DNA of 5,932 bases, from contig CALALQ010000211.1 in the NCBI GenBank assembly GCA_937925595.1, positions 1 to 5,932 on the forward strand, given 5' to 3'. The notes under the pieces are model-generated. The model ran no database searches and was not told the DNA's origin. It saw nothing but the letters and a program-made list of their open reading frames with translations. Made by a program: the position numbers and the translations under genes. Position 1 is the stretch's first letter. The number at the start of each line of letters is the position of its first letter. Origin of the DNA: an uncultured Demequina sp. (GTDB taxonomy: Bacteria > Actinomycetota > Actinomycetes > Actinomycetales > Demequinaceae). Positions 5,079 through 5,932 of the stretch are shown one piece after another.

Positions 5079-5585
5079 GTGCTGTGCGGAGAGTCCCCCG
5101 ACGACCCGTCTGGCGGTATCCCCGTCGAGTACATCGCGGTCCCTCCGAGCACGACATTCGCAGAATTGCGGCGAATGGTAGGCCCGCGACCGTTCAGCGT
5201 TACGGTCTTTGAGACCGGGTTCGGAGGCGACGGCGCTGAGGAGTTCGTCACATGGTTCGTGGAGGACCTCGCCCCGATCGGCGCCGAGCTCGTCGAGCTC
5301 TATGGCTACGCCGAGATTGCTCGCCGAATCGGGAGCGCCACCAGGCGTCGGAGATACCGTGAGGCGAGGCTTGCCGCGAGGTCATGGCTGATCGAAGGCG
5401 GCGAAGTCCCGGCAGTATTGAGAAGGCAGATCCAGAAAAGCGACTGGTGGTGGATTGATCATCTCAAGACATTCTTCGATCTTGGACCGACCGACGCGAA
5501 GCGAGTAATGGACGCGGTCTGTCACCGATGGAACGCACAGCAACACGGTTTCTTCGCACCGCCCGACTCGGATGCGGTGAACTAG
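5079..5585 (+). CDS. Protein of unknown function, 168 residues
   Basis: I do not recognise this gene. The first 45 residues are mixed strand and loop (VEYIAVPPSTTFAEL, then FSVTVFETGFGG). From about residue 53 the protein is mostly helical, with an acidic patch (EEFVTWFVEDLAPIGAELVELYGYAEI) followed by a strongly basic one (RRIGSATRRRRYREARLAARSW). The end has the unusual aromatic run SDWWWIDHLKTFFDLG and closes with HRWNAQQHGFFAPPD. No signal peptide or membrane helix is seen, so it is probably cytosolic. The GTG at 5079 is the most upstream start; AGGGG is only 3 bases before it, which is close, and coupling to the previous gene (6-bp gap) may help. A CTG at 5082 is the alternative. Codon use is GC-rich and regular, supporting a real gene. 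Confidence 0.65.
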   Translation: MLCGESPDDPSGGIPVEYIAVPPSTTFAELRRMVGPRPFSVTVFETGFGGDGAEEFVTWFVEDLAPIGAELVELYGYAEIARRIGSATRRRRYREARLAARSWLIEGGEVPAVLRRQIQKSDWWWIDHLKTFFDLGPTDAKRVMDAVCHRWNAQQHGFFAPPDSDAVN

Positions 5586-5630
5586 CGGACGAGGGTCGGA
5601 ATGACGACATCGCCGAGTTAGAAGAGTTGA

Positions 5631-5760
5631 GTGGGACTAACCCAGACCTTTGAGATTCAGCGAATCCGCTGGGACCAGGAGCCCCTACTCCGATACACCG
5701 TGAGGGCAACCGCCAGCTCTCTCGGGAGCACTTGAGCAAGATTGCGCACGATTATGCGCG
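5631..5760 (+). pseudogene. Decayed coding remnant in two frames
   Basis: From a GTG at 5631 one frame gives VGLTQTFEIQRIRWDQEP then LLRYTV before drifting into a stop at 5733-5735. Another frame, from about 5700, reads EGNRQLSREHLSKIAHDYAR. Joined near 5700, they resemble small actinobacterial proteins that combine an 'iRW...PLLrYtv' strand region with an 'LtReHLekvA..Ya' helix, usually followed by a helix-turn-helix; this resemblance is from memory. The expected helix-turn-helix does not follow: after the YAR at about 5760 the sequence becomes unrelated. No ribosome binding site precedes the GTG. A chance pair of short frames cannot be excluded. Confidence 0.3.
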
Positions 5761-5800
5761 CCCCCGGGTGGAGTGCACGCGCCAACCAGCAGCACGAAAC

Positions 5801-5816
5801 CCCCGGATTACCGGGG
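5801..5816. terminator. Hairpin terminator, probably bidirectional
   Basis: A perfect 6-bp stem, CCCCGG and CCGGGG, closes the 4-base loop ATTA. On the plus strand it is followed by AAATTTT (5817-5823), on the minus strand by GTTTCGT. It lies about 65 bp past the 3' end of the tRNA gene, so it can end the tRNA transcript from the right and also stop transcription arriving from the orphan genes on the left. Confidence 0.6.
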
Positions 5817-5834
5817 AAATTTTCGTCAGTGCCC

Positions 5835-5872
5835 GCTAGATCCGATATCGCGAACCAGCTAGTTCCGATATC
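5835..5872. repeat. Pair of 15-bp direct repeats with 23-bp period, beside tRNA-Tyr
   Basis: GCTAGATCCGATATC (5835-5849) and GCTAGTTCCGATATC (5858-5872) match at 14 of 15 positions. Each holds the palindrome GATATC. They lie 9 bp from the tRNA 3' end, between it and the terminator. Spaced direct repeats here would suit protein binding, for example integrase arm sites, but no integrase gene is in the window. Confidence 0.6.
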
Positions 5873-5881
5873 ACTCCATCG

Positions 5882-5932
5882 TGGCGAGTGAGGGATTCGA
5901 ACCCCCGAAGGCTATGCCGGCTGATTTACAGT
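5882..5932 (-). tRNA. tRNA-Tyr (anticodon GUA), 3' part; runs off the right edge
   Basis: Read on the minus strand, the window shows the anticodon loop CTGTAAA with anticodon GTA (complement of 5927-5929), the 3' anticodon stem TCAGC, a long variable arm typical of bacterial tRNA-Tyr, the T arm GGGGG-TTCGAAT-CCCTC, and the 3' acceptor strand ACTCGCC with discriminator A. CCA is not encoded: the next bases are CGA. The D arm and 5' acceptor strand lie beyond the window. Confidence 0.93.

Noticed and set aside
1..5932. CRISPR array, rRNA, riboswitch or integrase gene
   Set aside because: No regularly spaced multi-copy repeats, rRNA sequence, recognisable riboswitch core or integrase-like protein was found on either strand.

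Overview
The window is GC-rich, uses GTG starts freely, and carries protein families typical of high-GC Actinomycetota. Together with an actinobacterial-type tRNA-Tyr this suggests a soil or environmental actinobacterium, perhaps of the Microbacteriaceae type; that placement is an inference. The DNA looks like a worn accessory region: a copper-handling cluster, partly decayed, cut by an insertion sequence, then two orphan genes that end at a tRNA gene.

Layout. (1) 1-1115, minus strand: the 3' third of a CopB-like (P1B-3) copper ATPase, a two-membrane-segment DUF6153-type protein, and the first 18 codons of an exported protein. (2) 1113-1750, plus strand: the headless C-terminus of a protein resembling the F510_1955 'glycosylhydrolase' family, a 38-residue membrane peptide, and a second small membrane protein that is probably frameshifted. 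The ATPase and the hydrolase-like fragment meet at about 1110, and each lacks its 5' part. The simplest reading is one deletion that removed the divergent 5' halves and shared promoter region of two neighbouring genes. (3) 1776-2922: a CsoR-like operator candidate, an 18-cysteine cytosolic copper-storage protein (Csp/DUF326), and a three-membrane-segment DUF305 protein. This is the best-preserved working unit: copper sensing, sequestration and a membrane-bound partner.

(4) 2956-4264: an IS5-family element bounded by perfect 17-bp inverted repeats. Its transposase is split into two frames. Between the transposase stop and the right inverted repeat lies a complete opposite-strand gene for a small thioredoxin-like 'DF family' protein, so the element looks like an IS with a passenger gene. 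(5) 4265-4594: a TetR-family regulator keeping its DNA-binding domain but cut at codon 110 by the right end of the element. The missing half is not on the other side of the element, so insertion was accompanied or followed by rearrangement.

(6) 4595-5585: a 280-bp regulatory region with an imperfect palindrome, then two tightly spaced genes of unknown function, the first possibly leaderless. (7) 5586-5932: a decayed coding remnant, a strong bidirectional hairpin terminator, a 23-bp-period pair of 15-bp direct repeats, and the 3' half of tRNA-Tyr(GUA) on the minus strand. A tRNA beside orphan and decayed genes is a common island boundary, but no integrase or duplicated attachment site is visible.
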